Assembly: GCA_034429195.1 (NCBI GenBank)
Contig: DAOUGQ010000018.1
Coordinates: 124,001-188,000, forward strand
Source of the DNA: UBA4782 sp034429195
GTDB taxonomy: Bacteria; Chloroflexota; Anaerolineae; Anaerolineales; Anaerolineaceae
Direction: 5' to 3'
DNA: 64,000 nt
Position 1 is the stretch's first letter; each line of letters begins with the position of its first letter. The notes below the pieces were generated by a model that ran no database searches, had not been told where the DNA came from, and saw only the letters and a program-made list of their open reading frames with translations. The position numbers were made by a program, and so were the translations under genes. Shown here in pieces: positions 54,344-62,097 of this stretch.

Positions 54344-54350
54344 TATCAAA

Positions 54351-57300
54351 ATGCAGCTACGATTAAAATCTCTAGAGCTTCAAGGGTATAAAACTTTTGC
54401 CAGCCGTGCAATTTTTGAGTTTCCAGGAAAAATCACTGCAGTAGTAGGACCAAATGGTTCTGGAAAATCAAATATAGCAGATTCTGCCCGATGGGTATTA
54501 GGGGAACAAGCGTATTCTTTACTTCGCGCAAGAAAAACAGAGGATATGATCTTTTCAGGTTCAGATCAACGCCCAAAAGCGGGAATGGCATCTGCAACGA
54601 TAACTTTTAGTAATGAAGATGGCTGGTTGCCAATAGATTATAACGAAGTATCTATAACCCGTAGAGCCTACCGTGATGGACAAAATGAATACCTCATCAA
54701 CGGACAGCGTGTCAGATTGAAAGAAATCAATGAGCTTCTAGGAAGCTCAGGTCTTTCAGAAAGAACATATACGATTATTGGTCAAGGATTGGTCGATACT
54801 GCACTTTCTTTGCATCCAACAGAACGCAGGAGATTTTTTGAGGAAGCCGCTGGAATAGGTCTCTACCGTACAAGAAGGGATGAAGCTATCAACAGGCTTG
54901 ATGTTACACGACGAAATCTTGAACGTGCACAGGATATTTTAAGTGAGCTTGGTCCTCGTCTGGCAAGTCTTGAAAAACAAGCCAGGAAAGTGCGTGAATA
55001 TCAACAAATCCAGGATGGGCTGCATGAGTTGCTTCGTGAATGGTATGGTTATCACTGGCACCGAATACAGGCTGAAGTAAAACAACAACGACAGATTGTA
55101 AAAGCGCAAGAGGAACGACTAGAACTGGCACGCACTAAAACGGTGACCGTTGAAACTTCCATGGCAGAAATGCGTAAAACGCTGAATACTTTGCGTGAAG
55201 ATATTGGTATGTTGCATGCGAAATCTGCCGGGCTTCATTCAGAGCGCGAACGCATTAGTCGTGAACTTGCTGTAATGGATGAACGAAAAAAATCTCTATC
55301 TACACAGTTGCAATCATTGCAAACAGAGCATGTTCATTTGGAAGAAGAACGCCAAACTACACATGAGCGATTGGTTAATCTGTATGATGAGTTAAATATG
55401 CTTCAGAGTGAGTTCAATCAGGCTCAGAGTCAGCTAGAAGTAGAAAATGAAAAACTGGCTGAGGCGCAAAAGTCGCGATCTATTATTGAGCTGCAGTTAT
55501 CGGATACCAGACGAAAGATCATTACACATGAAACATTAAAAGCACAGAAAAAGGCTCAGGCTGAAGAACTTATAATACAGAGAGGCAGGTATCTTCAGCA
55601 ACAAGAGAATTTACAAAAGAAGATCACTGAGATCGAACCTGCTTTACAAGTGCTGCAAAACCAACAGAACGACAACCTGCAAAAAGCTCACCAATGCAAT
55701 AGGAGCATCGATCAATGTGAGCACGAGTTGGCATCTTTACGGGAAGAATTACAAAGGCTGGAGGATAGAAGACGAAAATCTCAAGATGAGCGAACTTCCA
55801 TATCAGCGCAAATTAGTCGATTAAATGCTCAATTGGATGTGGTTTCACAAGCTGAAAAAGCTTTGTCAGGTTGGGGCCAGGGTGCCAAAAGTGTTTTGGA
55901 ATCCGCCAACAAAGGGAAAATTTCTGGCAAATTTCGCACTTTGATCAGTGATCTTCATATCCCTGAAAAGTTGGAAAAGGCAGTTAGTGCTGTTCTGGGT
56001 GAATACCTGGAAGCTATCGTTGTTGAAGCTTCTGACTCACTAGACAACGTACTTGTACTGATTGAAAAGGAAAAGACCAATCGAGTAATGCTTGTTCTTC
56101 CAGAAAACAGCGATGATGGAAGAAGAATTACAGTTCCAGCAGGAAATGGGGTTATTGGTCTTTTGGAAGATGAAATTCAGGTTGCGGATAGCATTAAGCC
56201 TTTTATCAGACAGATCTGTGGAAATACCATTCTGGTTGAAAATCGACAAACCGCTTATCACCTGGTGCAAAATGCGCCATCATATATCCGAGTCGTTACA
56301 CTGGTTGGGGAAGTCTTTGAGGGTAAAAATACTGTAATTGCTGGAGAGACCAGCTCGCAAAACTTACTGGCAAGACCACGTATGTTGAAAGAATTGAAGA
56401 GCCAAATTTCTGATCAGCAAAATGCTCTTGAAAGAATACAGGCCGTCATATTTGAGACTGAACAAAGCTTAAAAGAGAAGAGGCTAACTGAACGTAATAC
56501 ACAGGAACAGGTCAGTCAACTGCGAAAAGAGCGTGAAAGGATAACCCATCGCAATCAAGAATTAACTCTACAGGTGAGCAAGATGCAACAGCAACTAGAA
56601 TGGCATAAAAACCAATTGAACCAGATCGCTTCTGAGATGGAGAAATCCAACCAGACATATGAAACCCTTCAGAATGAGCTTGCATCGATGATCGAGACAG
56701 AAAAGAAACTCGAAGAGCAGCAATCATTGACTCTTAAAACTTTAAATGAGCATAATCTCGATGAGTTGATCAACCAGGTGAACTATTGGAAAACCACTCT
56801 GGCGGTAGCACAACGATCATTGCAGGATGCTCAACGACGCAAACAGGAATATGAAGGCACAAGTGAAAGCATTACCCAGCGGATAACATTCACTTCAGAA
56901 AGAATTTCGGAATTGCAAAAGGTTACACAGGAATTGGAGACCCAACGCACACAGGCATTAAATTCTGCAGATTCATTATCTCAAGAGATTTCCTCTCTGC
57001 AGCTTGAAATTGAGCCTCAAGAATTGGTGCTGAAGAAAATGGAAACTGAATATGATCAACAGCTTTCCAATCAAATAGCTATTCAGCAGGGGTTATCCGT
57101 TGCAGAAAGATACTTCTCGCAGGCTCAAATTGAGTTAAACCGAAAGAATGAAGAGTTAGCTTCACTGCAGCGAAGGGTGGAAGATGACTTTGGATTGGTA
57201 GCTTTCCAATATACTTCTGAAATCACCGGACCAACTCCCTTGCCTTTTGGCGAGTTTGTTGAGCAACTCCCTGAGGTGAAATTACTTAAGTCAGATCTGG

Positions 57301-57956
57301 AAGATAGTATCACCAGGCAAAGGGCACTTCTTAAAAGGATGGGCGCGATCAATCCTGAAGCTCAAAATGAGTATGAAGAAGTGAAAACGCGCTATGACTT
57401 TTTACAAACCCAGATGGCTGATCTTCAACATGCTGACGAGGATTTGCGCCAGGTCATTCGAGAATTGGATGAATTAATGCAGCAAGAATTTAGAAAAACA
57501 TTCGACGCGGTTGCTTCTGAATTCAAGCATTTGTTTACCCGATTATTTGGCGGTGGAAGTGCCCGACTGGTATTAGTAGAAGGTGAAAAGATTAACGAGG
57601 AAGGCATTGATATTGAAGCCCGACTTCCTGGAAGAAGAGAACAAGGTCTATCTTTGCTCTCTGGTGGTGAAAGAAGCTTGACCGCAGTTGCCTTGATCTT
57701 TGCACTATTAAAAGTTTCACCAACTCCATTTTGCATCCTCGATGAAGTGGATGCTATGCTGGATGAAGCAAATGTTGGCAGATTTTGTGAATTGTTACAG
57801 GAATTAAGTACCGACAGCCAATTCATTGTCATTACCCATAACCGAAATACTGTTCAAATTGCTGATGTGATTTATGGTGTTACCATGGGACGAGATTCTG
57901 CCAGCCAGGTTATCAGCTTGAGAATTGATCAGTTATCAGAAGAAATGGTACGCTAA
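54351..57956 (+). CDS. smc: chromosome segregation protein SMC
   Basis: 1,201 residues from the ATG at 54351 (an ATG at 54330, inside rnc, is possible). Walker A VGPNGSGKSNIADSARWVLG, long coiled coils (about 165-500 and 670-1030), the hinge (about 510-660, with EKAVSAVLGEYLEAIVVEAS), then the ABC signature LLSGGERSLTAVALIFALLK and Walker B FCILDEVDAMLDEANVGRF. It forms condensin with ScpA (50.4 kb) and ScpB. It is last in the moaC operon or in an rnc-smc pair, with a terminator after it. Confidence 0.97.
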   Translation: MQLRLKSLELQGYKTFASRAIFEFPGKITAVVGPNGSGKSNIADSARWVLGEQAYSLLRARKTEDMIFSGSDQRPKAGMASATITFSNEDGWLPIDYNEVSITRRAYRDGQNEYLINGQRVRLKEINELLGSSGLSERTYTIIGQGLVDTALSLHPTERRRFFEEAAGIGLYRTRRDEAINRLDVTRRNLERAQDILSELGPRLASLEKQARKVREYQQIQDGLHELLREWYGYHWHRIQAEVKQQRQIVKAQEERLELARTKTVTVETSMAEMRKTLNTLREDIGMLHAKSAGLHSERERISRELAVMDERKKSLSTQLQSLQTEHVHLEEERQTTHERLVNLYDELNMLQSEFNQAQSQLEVENEKLAEAQKSRSIIELQLSDTRRKIITHETLKAQKKAQAEELIIQRGRYLQQQENLQKKITEIEPALQVLQNQQNDNLQKAHQCNRSIDQCEHELASLREELQRLEDRRRKSQDERTSISAQISRLNAQLDVVSQAEKALSGWGQGAKSVLESANKGKISGKFRTLISDLHIPEKLEKAVSAVLGEYLEAIVVEASDSLDNVLVLIEKEKTNRVMLVLPENSDDGRRITVPAGNGVIGLLEDEIQVADSIKPFIRQICGNTILVENRQTAYHLVQNAPSYIRVVTLVGEVFEGKNTVIAGETSSQNLLARPRMLKELKSQISDQQNALERIQAVIFETEQSLKEKRLTERNTQEQVSQLRKERERITHRNQELTLQVSKMQQQLEWHKNQLNQIASEMEKSNQTYETLQNELASMIETEKKLEEQQSLTLKTLNEHNLDELINQVNYWKTTLAVAQRSLQDAQRRKQEYEGTSESITQRITFTSERISELQKVTQELETQRTQALNSADSLSQEISSLQLEIEPQELVLKKMETEYDQQLSNQIAIQQGLSVAERYFSQAQIELNRKNEELASLQRRVEDDFGLVAFQYTSEITGPTPLPFGEFVEQLPEVKLLKSDLEDSITRQRALLKRMGAINPEAQNEYEEVKTRYDFLQTQMADLQHADEDLRQVIRELDELMQQEFRKTFDAVASEFKHLFTRLFGGGSARLVLVEGEKINEEGIDIEARLPGRREQGLSLLSGGERSLTAVALIFALLKVSPTPFCILDEVDAMLDEANVGRFCELLQELSTDSQFIVITHNRNTVQIADVIYGVTMGRDSASQVISLRIDQLSEEMVR

Positions 57957-57973
57957 CCTAAGAATTGATAGGT

Positions 57974-58016
57974 AAAGCAGGTTGCAAATCTCTATTATGC
58001 AACCTGCTTTTTTTCA
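57974..58016 (+). terminator. intrinsic terminator of smc
   Basis: AAAGCAGGTTGCA (57974-57986) pairs with TGCAACCTGCTTT (57998-58010), followed by more T residues. It lies 18 bases past the smc stop. Confidence 0.92.
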
Positions 58017-58046
58017 CAAATATAATAGCTCTTTTTGCTTGCGAAA

Positions 58047-58379
58047 ATGCCATGGCAACTGCAAAAAGGTGAATTCATTTATAAGATTGGGGATATGTAA
58101 TGCTTGAAGAATCTGCTTGAGCATTTTATCGATGGCGTTATCCTTTCGGATATCCTTAACAACCTGATCCTTGATGATGCACTTCAACTTCTGGAGAATA
58201 ATCAAATGGTGGTAGTGAACCATGGGAAAGTTTTTCTTAAGCTGAATTCTTATCTTTCAAAAAAACAGATATAGGATTGAAATATTAAGGTAATTGATGG
58301 GAATTTTCTTGACGATGGGTTATACCTTTGGAACCAGACAACTGAAGAATGGCTAGTTTTAAAAAATATTTTTCAGTAA
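58047..58379 (+). pseudogene. decayed gene with three in-frame stops
   Basis: One frame from the ATG at 58047 to the TAA at 58377 reads like protein but is broken by TAA (58098-58100), TAG and TGA (about 58272-58280). The pieces are MPWQLQKGEFIYKIGDM; a middle part with LEHFIDGVILSDILNNLILD and DALQLLENNQMVVVNHGK; and VIDGNFLDDGLYLWNQTTEE ending WLVLKNIFQ. The composition is coding-like and all three stop types occur, so recoding is unlikely. The family is not recognised. It may be a remnant of a small gene lost in this strain. Confidence 0.5.
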
Positions 58380-58461
58380 CAGGTATTAAAAAGATTTACT
58401 ATCCAGACCTTGAACAATACAATCGATTATTCTTACTACAAAAAGATTTTTTACATAAAAT

Positions 58462-58493
58462 AAGAAAGCCATCTTCTCAAAGATGGCTTTCTT
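58462..58493 (-). terminator. terminator of the foldase gene
   Basis: AAGAAAGCCATCTT (58462-58475) pairs perfectly with AAGATGGCTTTCTT (58480-58493), loop CTCA. On the minus strand ATTTTATG follows. It stands just past the stop of the PpiC-type gene. Confidence 0.88.
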
Positions 58494-58513
58494 TTATCAT
58501 TTAGCTAAAACAA

Positions 58514-59863
58514 TTATTGAACTGCAGGAACACCAGGTTCAGTCGGAACTACTGTTTGCCAGAAATCCAACTTCTCATACTTGCTGGCAGCAGTTTTTTG
58601 TTCATCAAGCCATTTAGTGTATTCATTTGTCTTGAATGAATTGAATTCGCTTTCGGTTAAAGTTCGAGTGCTATGATCGATGCACTGGATCAAATGCCAG
58701 CCAAAACTGGTTTGAACAGGAGCACTAATTTCGCCAGGTTTCAAGGCGAATGCTGCATCTTCAAATTCCTTGACCATCGCGCCTTTACTGAACCATCCAA
58801 GGTCACCACCATTGCTGGCGTTGCTGGTATCCAGAGAATATTGCTTGGCAAGCTCTGCAAAATCAGCACCTTCCATGAGTTGGCTGATAAGATCATCTGC
58901 AGTGGCTTTATCTGAAACGAGGATATGACGAGCCCAAACCTGTTCCTGTACGGGGCTTGCATCCGCAGTGATTTTCTCTTTTAACTTGATTTCCGTCAAT
59001 TGAACACGATACATATAACGAAAGTCTTCAACAGTAAAACCATAATCAGCGGCTGAGGATACATAATCCGAAACCTTCGTTGCATACCCTTCTTCTGTCA
59101 TAGGAGTAGAAGTAGGAGCAGGTGTATTAGTCGGAATAGACGGATCAACTGTAGCAGTTTGAGTCGCAGTTGGAATAGGGGTCAAAGTAAAGATTGGTGT
59201 AGGAGTGATAGTTGGTGGTAGTGAAGTAGGTGTGGCAGTGATGATATCAAATACTGCCGGATCGAGGGTGGCAGTTGGAAACGTTGTTGAAGTGGCTGTT
59301 GGTACAGGAGTTCCATTTGGAAAATAGCCAAAGGCTTCTTGCATAGCGGTATCTACTTCTTGATCACTGACCGTAATACCTTCTTTTTCTGCTAGCTGCA
59401 TGATCAGACGTTCTTCCATCATCCGGTCAAGAACCGTTTGAGCCAGAGTAGATGCATAACTGGCGCTTAATTGAGTTTCCAGTTGTTGAAGACTACTTTG
59501 TATCTGGCTACTGAAGGTTGGATCGCTACCAAACCATTGGTAATACTGGACATACTGAAGGTACTGTTGACCTAATTGGGCACGTACATATTGAACACGT
59601 TTTACAAATTCCTTCGCGGTTATTTTTTCGTCATTAACCTCTGCAACGGGTTTAAGATCGCGCAGAACAAATTGGTCGAGTAAACCATATCCAATCAACC
59701 CAAGTACTGCGATTCCAATGACGATCAATCCTCCAAGTAACCACTTTCGCTGACGCTGTTCACGTTCCACACGAGCAAGATGTTTTTTATTGAATTCTTT
59801 ATGAGATGGCTTTTCTTCGACTTTATGTTCAGATTTCTTGAAAATGAATGGGAATCGTGCCAT
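58514..59863 (-). CDS. PpiC/SurA-type peptidyl-prolyl isomerase, membrane-anchored foldase
   Basis: 449 residues. A charged cytoplasmic N-terminus is followed by one membrane helix (about 43-63), a SurA-like chaperone domain (NDEKITAKEFVKRVQYVRAQ, MMEERLIMQLAEKEGITVSD), a long Thr/Pro-rich insertion (about 185-265), the rest of the chaperone domain (YVSSAADYGFTVEDFRYMYR) and a parvulin domain: ARHILVSDKATADDL, NGGDLGWFSKGAMVKEFEDA, FGWHLIQCIDH. It acts outside the membrane in folding of exported proteins. The insertion splits the chaperone domain. Confidence 0.93.
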   Translation of the reverse strand: MARFPFIFKKSEHKVEEKPSHKEFNKKHLARVEREQRQRKWLLGGLIVIGIAVLGLIGYGLLDQFVLRDLKPVAEVNDEKITAKEFVKRVQYVRAQLGQQYLQYVQYYQWFGSDPTFSSQIQSSLQQLETQLSASYASTLAQTVLDRMMEERLIMQLAEKEGITVSDQEVDTAMQEAFGYFPNGTPVPTATSTTFPTATLDPAVFDIITATPTSLPPTITPTPIFTLTPIPTATQTATVDPSIPTNTPAPTSTPMTEEGYATKVSDYVSSAADYGFTVEDFRYMYRVQLTEIKLKEKITADASPVQEQVWARHILVSDKATADDLISQLMEGADFAELAKQYSLDTSNASNGGDLGWFSKGAMVKEFEDAAFALKPGEISAPVQTSFGWHLIQCIDHSTRTLTESEFNSFKTNEYTKWLDEQKTAASKYEKLDFWQTVVPTEPGVPAVQ

Positions 59864-59889
59864 ATATTGCTTCCTCTGATTGAATTAAT

Positions 59890-59916
59890 GAGCATAGAGA
59901 AACCTTCTCTATGCTC
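59890..59916 (-). terminator. weak terminator hairpin after rpsR
   Basis: GAGCATAGAGAA (59890-59901) pairs with TTCTCTATGCTC (59905-59916), loop of 3. On the minus strand the tail (ATTAATTC) is only partly T-rich. It separates rpsR from the foldase gene. Confidence 0.6.
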
Positions 59917-59942
59917 TTATTCTTCGAATTTATAAAATAGGC

Positions 59943-60218
59943 TTATTTATCACCCATATCAAGGGTGAATGGAAGCAGGGCGATATGTCGGGCACGTTTG
60001 ATTGCATTCGCTAATGCGCGTTGATGTCGTGCACAAGTTCCTGTCTGGCGACGAGGACGAATTTTTCCATCTTCTGTCACATATCGTCTCAGGAGATCGA
60101 TCTGCTTATAATCAATTTCTATATTTTTATCTGCACAAAACTGGCAAATTTTTGGACGTGCGATAAAGCGACGCCCACCACCATATTGCTCGGTTTCATT
60201 GCCATAATCTTCAGACAT
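59943..60218 (-). CDS. rpsR: 30S ribosomal protein S18
   Basis: 91 residues from the ATG at 60218 behind TTGGAGGAA. PKICQFCADKNIEIDYKQID is the S18 core with a CxxC pair; RRYVTEDGKIRPRRQTGTCA and RHQRALANAIKRARHIALLP complete it. It has an acidic N-terminal tail (SEDYGNETEQYGGG). The last gene of rpsF-ssb-rpsR, the standard order. Confidence 0.97.
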   Translation of the reverse strand: MSEDYGNETEQYGGGRRFIARPKICQFCADKNIEIDYKQIDLLRRYVTEDGKIRPRRQTGTCARHQRALANAIKRARHIALLPFTLDMGDK

Positions 60219-60233
60219 ACTTTCCTCCAACAA

Positions 60234-60635
60234 TTAATACGGATATTCATCCTGATGCTCAGAATCCCCGGACTCCATCGATATTGTCGATGAAGAATCC
60301 CGTCGTTCTCCCAGCATCATCATTTCATTAGCCACAATTTCAACAGTAGAATGTTTCACTCCTTCGGTATCTTCCCAACGTCGCGTTTGCAACCGTCCTT
60401 CAACATATACTTGTTGACCTTTTTTCAAGTACTGGTTACAAATTTCTGCAAGGTTACCCCAGGTTACAACTGTGAACCATTCCGTTTCTACATGCTTTTC
60501 TCCGTCTGCGCTATTCCAGTTGCGGGTTGTAGCTACAGTAAAAGTAGTTACTGGCTTACCTGCAGGGGTATACCGCATTTCGGGATCACGACCCAGGTGA
60601 CCAATGATCATTACTTTATTCAGTCCACGGCTCAT
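60234..60635 (-). CDS. ssb: single-stranded DNA-binding protein
   Basis: 133 residues behind CAAGGAGAA. The OB fold begins LNKVMIIGHLGRDPEMRYTP, with the usual FTVATTRNW, ETEWFTVVTWGNLAEICNQY and KKGQQVYVEGRLQTRRWEDT. The C-terminal tail is acidic and short, ending DEYPY, not the typical DDDIPF, so the partner-binding tip is weakly kept. It lies between rpsF and rpsR. Confidence 0.96.
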   Translation of the reverse strand: MSRGLNKVMIIGHLGRDPEMRYTPAGKPVTTFTVATTRNWNSADGEKHVETEWFTVVTWGNLAEICNQYLKKGQQVYVEGRLQTRRWEDTEGVKHSTVEIVANEMMMLGERRDSSSTISMESGDSEHQDEYPY

Positions 60636-60674
60636 AACGTTCTCCTTGCCGGTTTCCCGGCGGACTGGATGAAA

Positions 60675-60956
60675 TTATTTTGCAGTAAGCATAAAGCGTA
60701 AAACCGGTTCCGATAACCGTAGATTACGTTCCAGCGTAGTTGTAAATGCTGGTGCCATCTGTGCGTGCAGCATGAAATATTGTCCTTCGCGCTGCTTCTT
60801 GATCAAATATGCCATTCGCTGTTTACCCCAGAGTTCTGTCTTCAAAACAGAGCCGCCAGATTCAGTGATCCAACCTGAAACCTTTTCGACGAGACCCTTA
60901 AAACTTGTCTCATCCAGTTCGGGATCAGCGATAACTACGACTTCATATTCGCGCAT
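60675..60956 (-). CDS. rpsF: 30S ribosomal protein S6
   Basis: 93 residues from the ATG at 60956 behind AAAGGAGG; the frame extends 12 codons upstream but through the ribosome site. MREYEVVVIADPELDETSFK, GLVEKVSGWITESGGSV, LWGKQRMAYLIKKQREGQYF and NLRLSEPVLRFMLTAK are typical. First gene of the operon, with a structured leader. Confidence 0.97.
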   Translation of the reverse strand: MREYEVVVIADPELDETSFKGLVEKVSGWITESGGSVLKTELWGKQRMAYLIKKQREGQYFMLHAQMAPAFTTTLERNLRLSEPVLRFMLTAK

Positions 60957-60984
60957 TTTCGGAAAACCTCCTTTCCCTGGAATT

Positions 60985-61016
60985 ACTCTCATTCATGCCG
61001 TGGGCATGCCGAGAGT
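60985..61016 (-). promoter_or_regulatory. structured leader of rpsF, possible S6:S18 site
   Basis: On the minus strand ACTCTC pairs with GAGAGT (61016-61011 with 60990-60985) and, inside, CATGCC pairs with GGCATG (61008-61003 with 60999-60994), loop CAC, with a GG/AAT internal loop. It lies about 15 bases before the rpsF ribosome site. Many bacteria have an S6:S18-binding structure at this place; whether this one is homologous is not certain. Confidence 0.5.
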
Positions 61017-61097
61017 GGAAAGGCAGCAGAAAATTCTGCTAACCAAGTTGGTATTTTACCATAAAATTCTGGATGATCGGCGAGAAGAATTAATTTC

Positions 61098-62081
61098 TCA
61101 TGGCAAGTGGATAACATTATTGGATTTGGCTGATTCATGTAGTCGTAAAATAGTTTTTGCTATCTCTTTTGATTCAAGTAAACTAATACGAACGGGTAAG
61201 TTTCCGCGAGAGGCTTGAACCATATTCTCTACTTCACCAAGAGCTACATCTTTTGTGGAAAATGTAAACGTCTGATAACTTTGACCTTGTCGCAGAATGA
61301 TCATAGTTCGACCACGGGGTTTAAAAGGTGAAGCGATCGTCATGATCCCTTCTGTGCCGTGAATTTCGAGCATTGCATAAGCAGGCAGGTCGAATGAACA
61401 AGAGAAATGGGCTGTAATTTCGTTAGGGTAATTTAATGTACCAAAGAAAGTGGTGTCAACACCGGTTGGACCAACGATCCCAGTACCAAAGCTATCAAGT
61501 GGCAGCGTTTTTGTGATAAGTTGAAAATAACTGATGGGGTAACATCCCAGATCCCATAATGCCCCACCACCAGCTTCAGGTATTAAACGAAAATCACCTT
61601 CACGATGATGAAAATGCTGGAACCCACTACGTAAATAACGAACCTTCCCAACCGCACCAGAGGATACCAATTGAGCGACTTTATCTGTCTGGGGGTTAAA
61701 ACGATACATGAATGCTTCTTGAATAATCACTTTGTTCTTTTCGGCAGCAGCAATCATTTCATCGATTTCTTCAATGGATAATGCAAGTGGTTTTTCGACC
61801 AATATATGTTTCCCCGCATAGGCTGCTTTAATGGTCCATTCACAGTGTAAATGGTTTGGTAAAGGATTGTAGATAATGTCGATATCGGGGTCATCTAAAA
61901 GAGCCTCGTAGCTACCATAAAATTTTGGAATTTTCCATTGCTTTGCAGCTGCTTCTGCTTTTTCAACAGATCGGCTAGCAATGGCAACCAGTTCTGAATC
62001 TCGATGCCCTTTTATGGCAGGGATCAATTGACGATTAATTGTGGCGGTACTGAGAATTCCCCAGCGAGTTTTTGTTTTCAT
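61098..62081 (-). CDS. Gfo/Idh/MocA family oxidoreductase
   Basis: 327 residues from the ATG at 62081, placed 9 bases after AAGGA; TTG and ATG codons just upstream are less well spaced. WGILSTATINRQLIPAIKGH is the NAD(P)-binding start, ELVAIASRSVEKAEAAAKQW follows, then the catalytic HILVEKPLALS, MYRFNPQTDKVAQLVSSGAV and GGGALWDLGCYPISYFQLIT. The family oxidises or reduces sugars and cyclitols. It lies directly downstream of recJ on the minus strand. The substrate is unknown. Confidence 0.93.
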   Translation of the reverse strand: MKTKTRWGILSTATINRQLIPAIKGHRDSELVAIASRSVEKAEAAAKQWKIPKFYGSYEALLDDPDIDIIYNPLPNHLHCEWTIKAAYAGKHILVEKPLALSIEEIDEMIAAAEKNKVIIQEAFMYRFNPQTDKVAQLVSSGAVGKVRYLRSGFQHFHHREGDFRLIPEAGGGALWDLGCYPISYFQLITKTLPLDSFGTGIVGPTGVDTTFFGTLNYPNEITAHFSCSFDLPAYAMLEIHGTEGIMTIASPFKPRGRTMIILRQGQSYQTFTFSTKDVALGEVENMVQASRGNLPVRISLLESKEIAKTILRLHESAKSNNVIHLP

Positions 62082-62097
62082 TATCATCAATCCTTTT

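Noticed and set aside
58014..58223. 69-codon minus-strand frame after smc
   Set aside because: Overlaps the smc terminator and lacks a ribosome site; the plus-strand decayed frame explains the coding-like composition.
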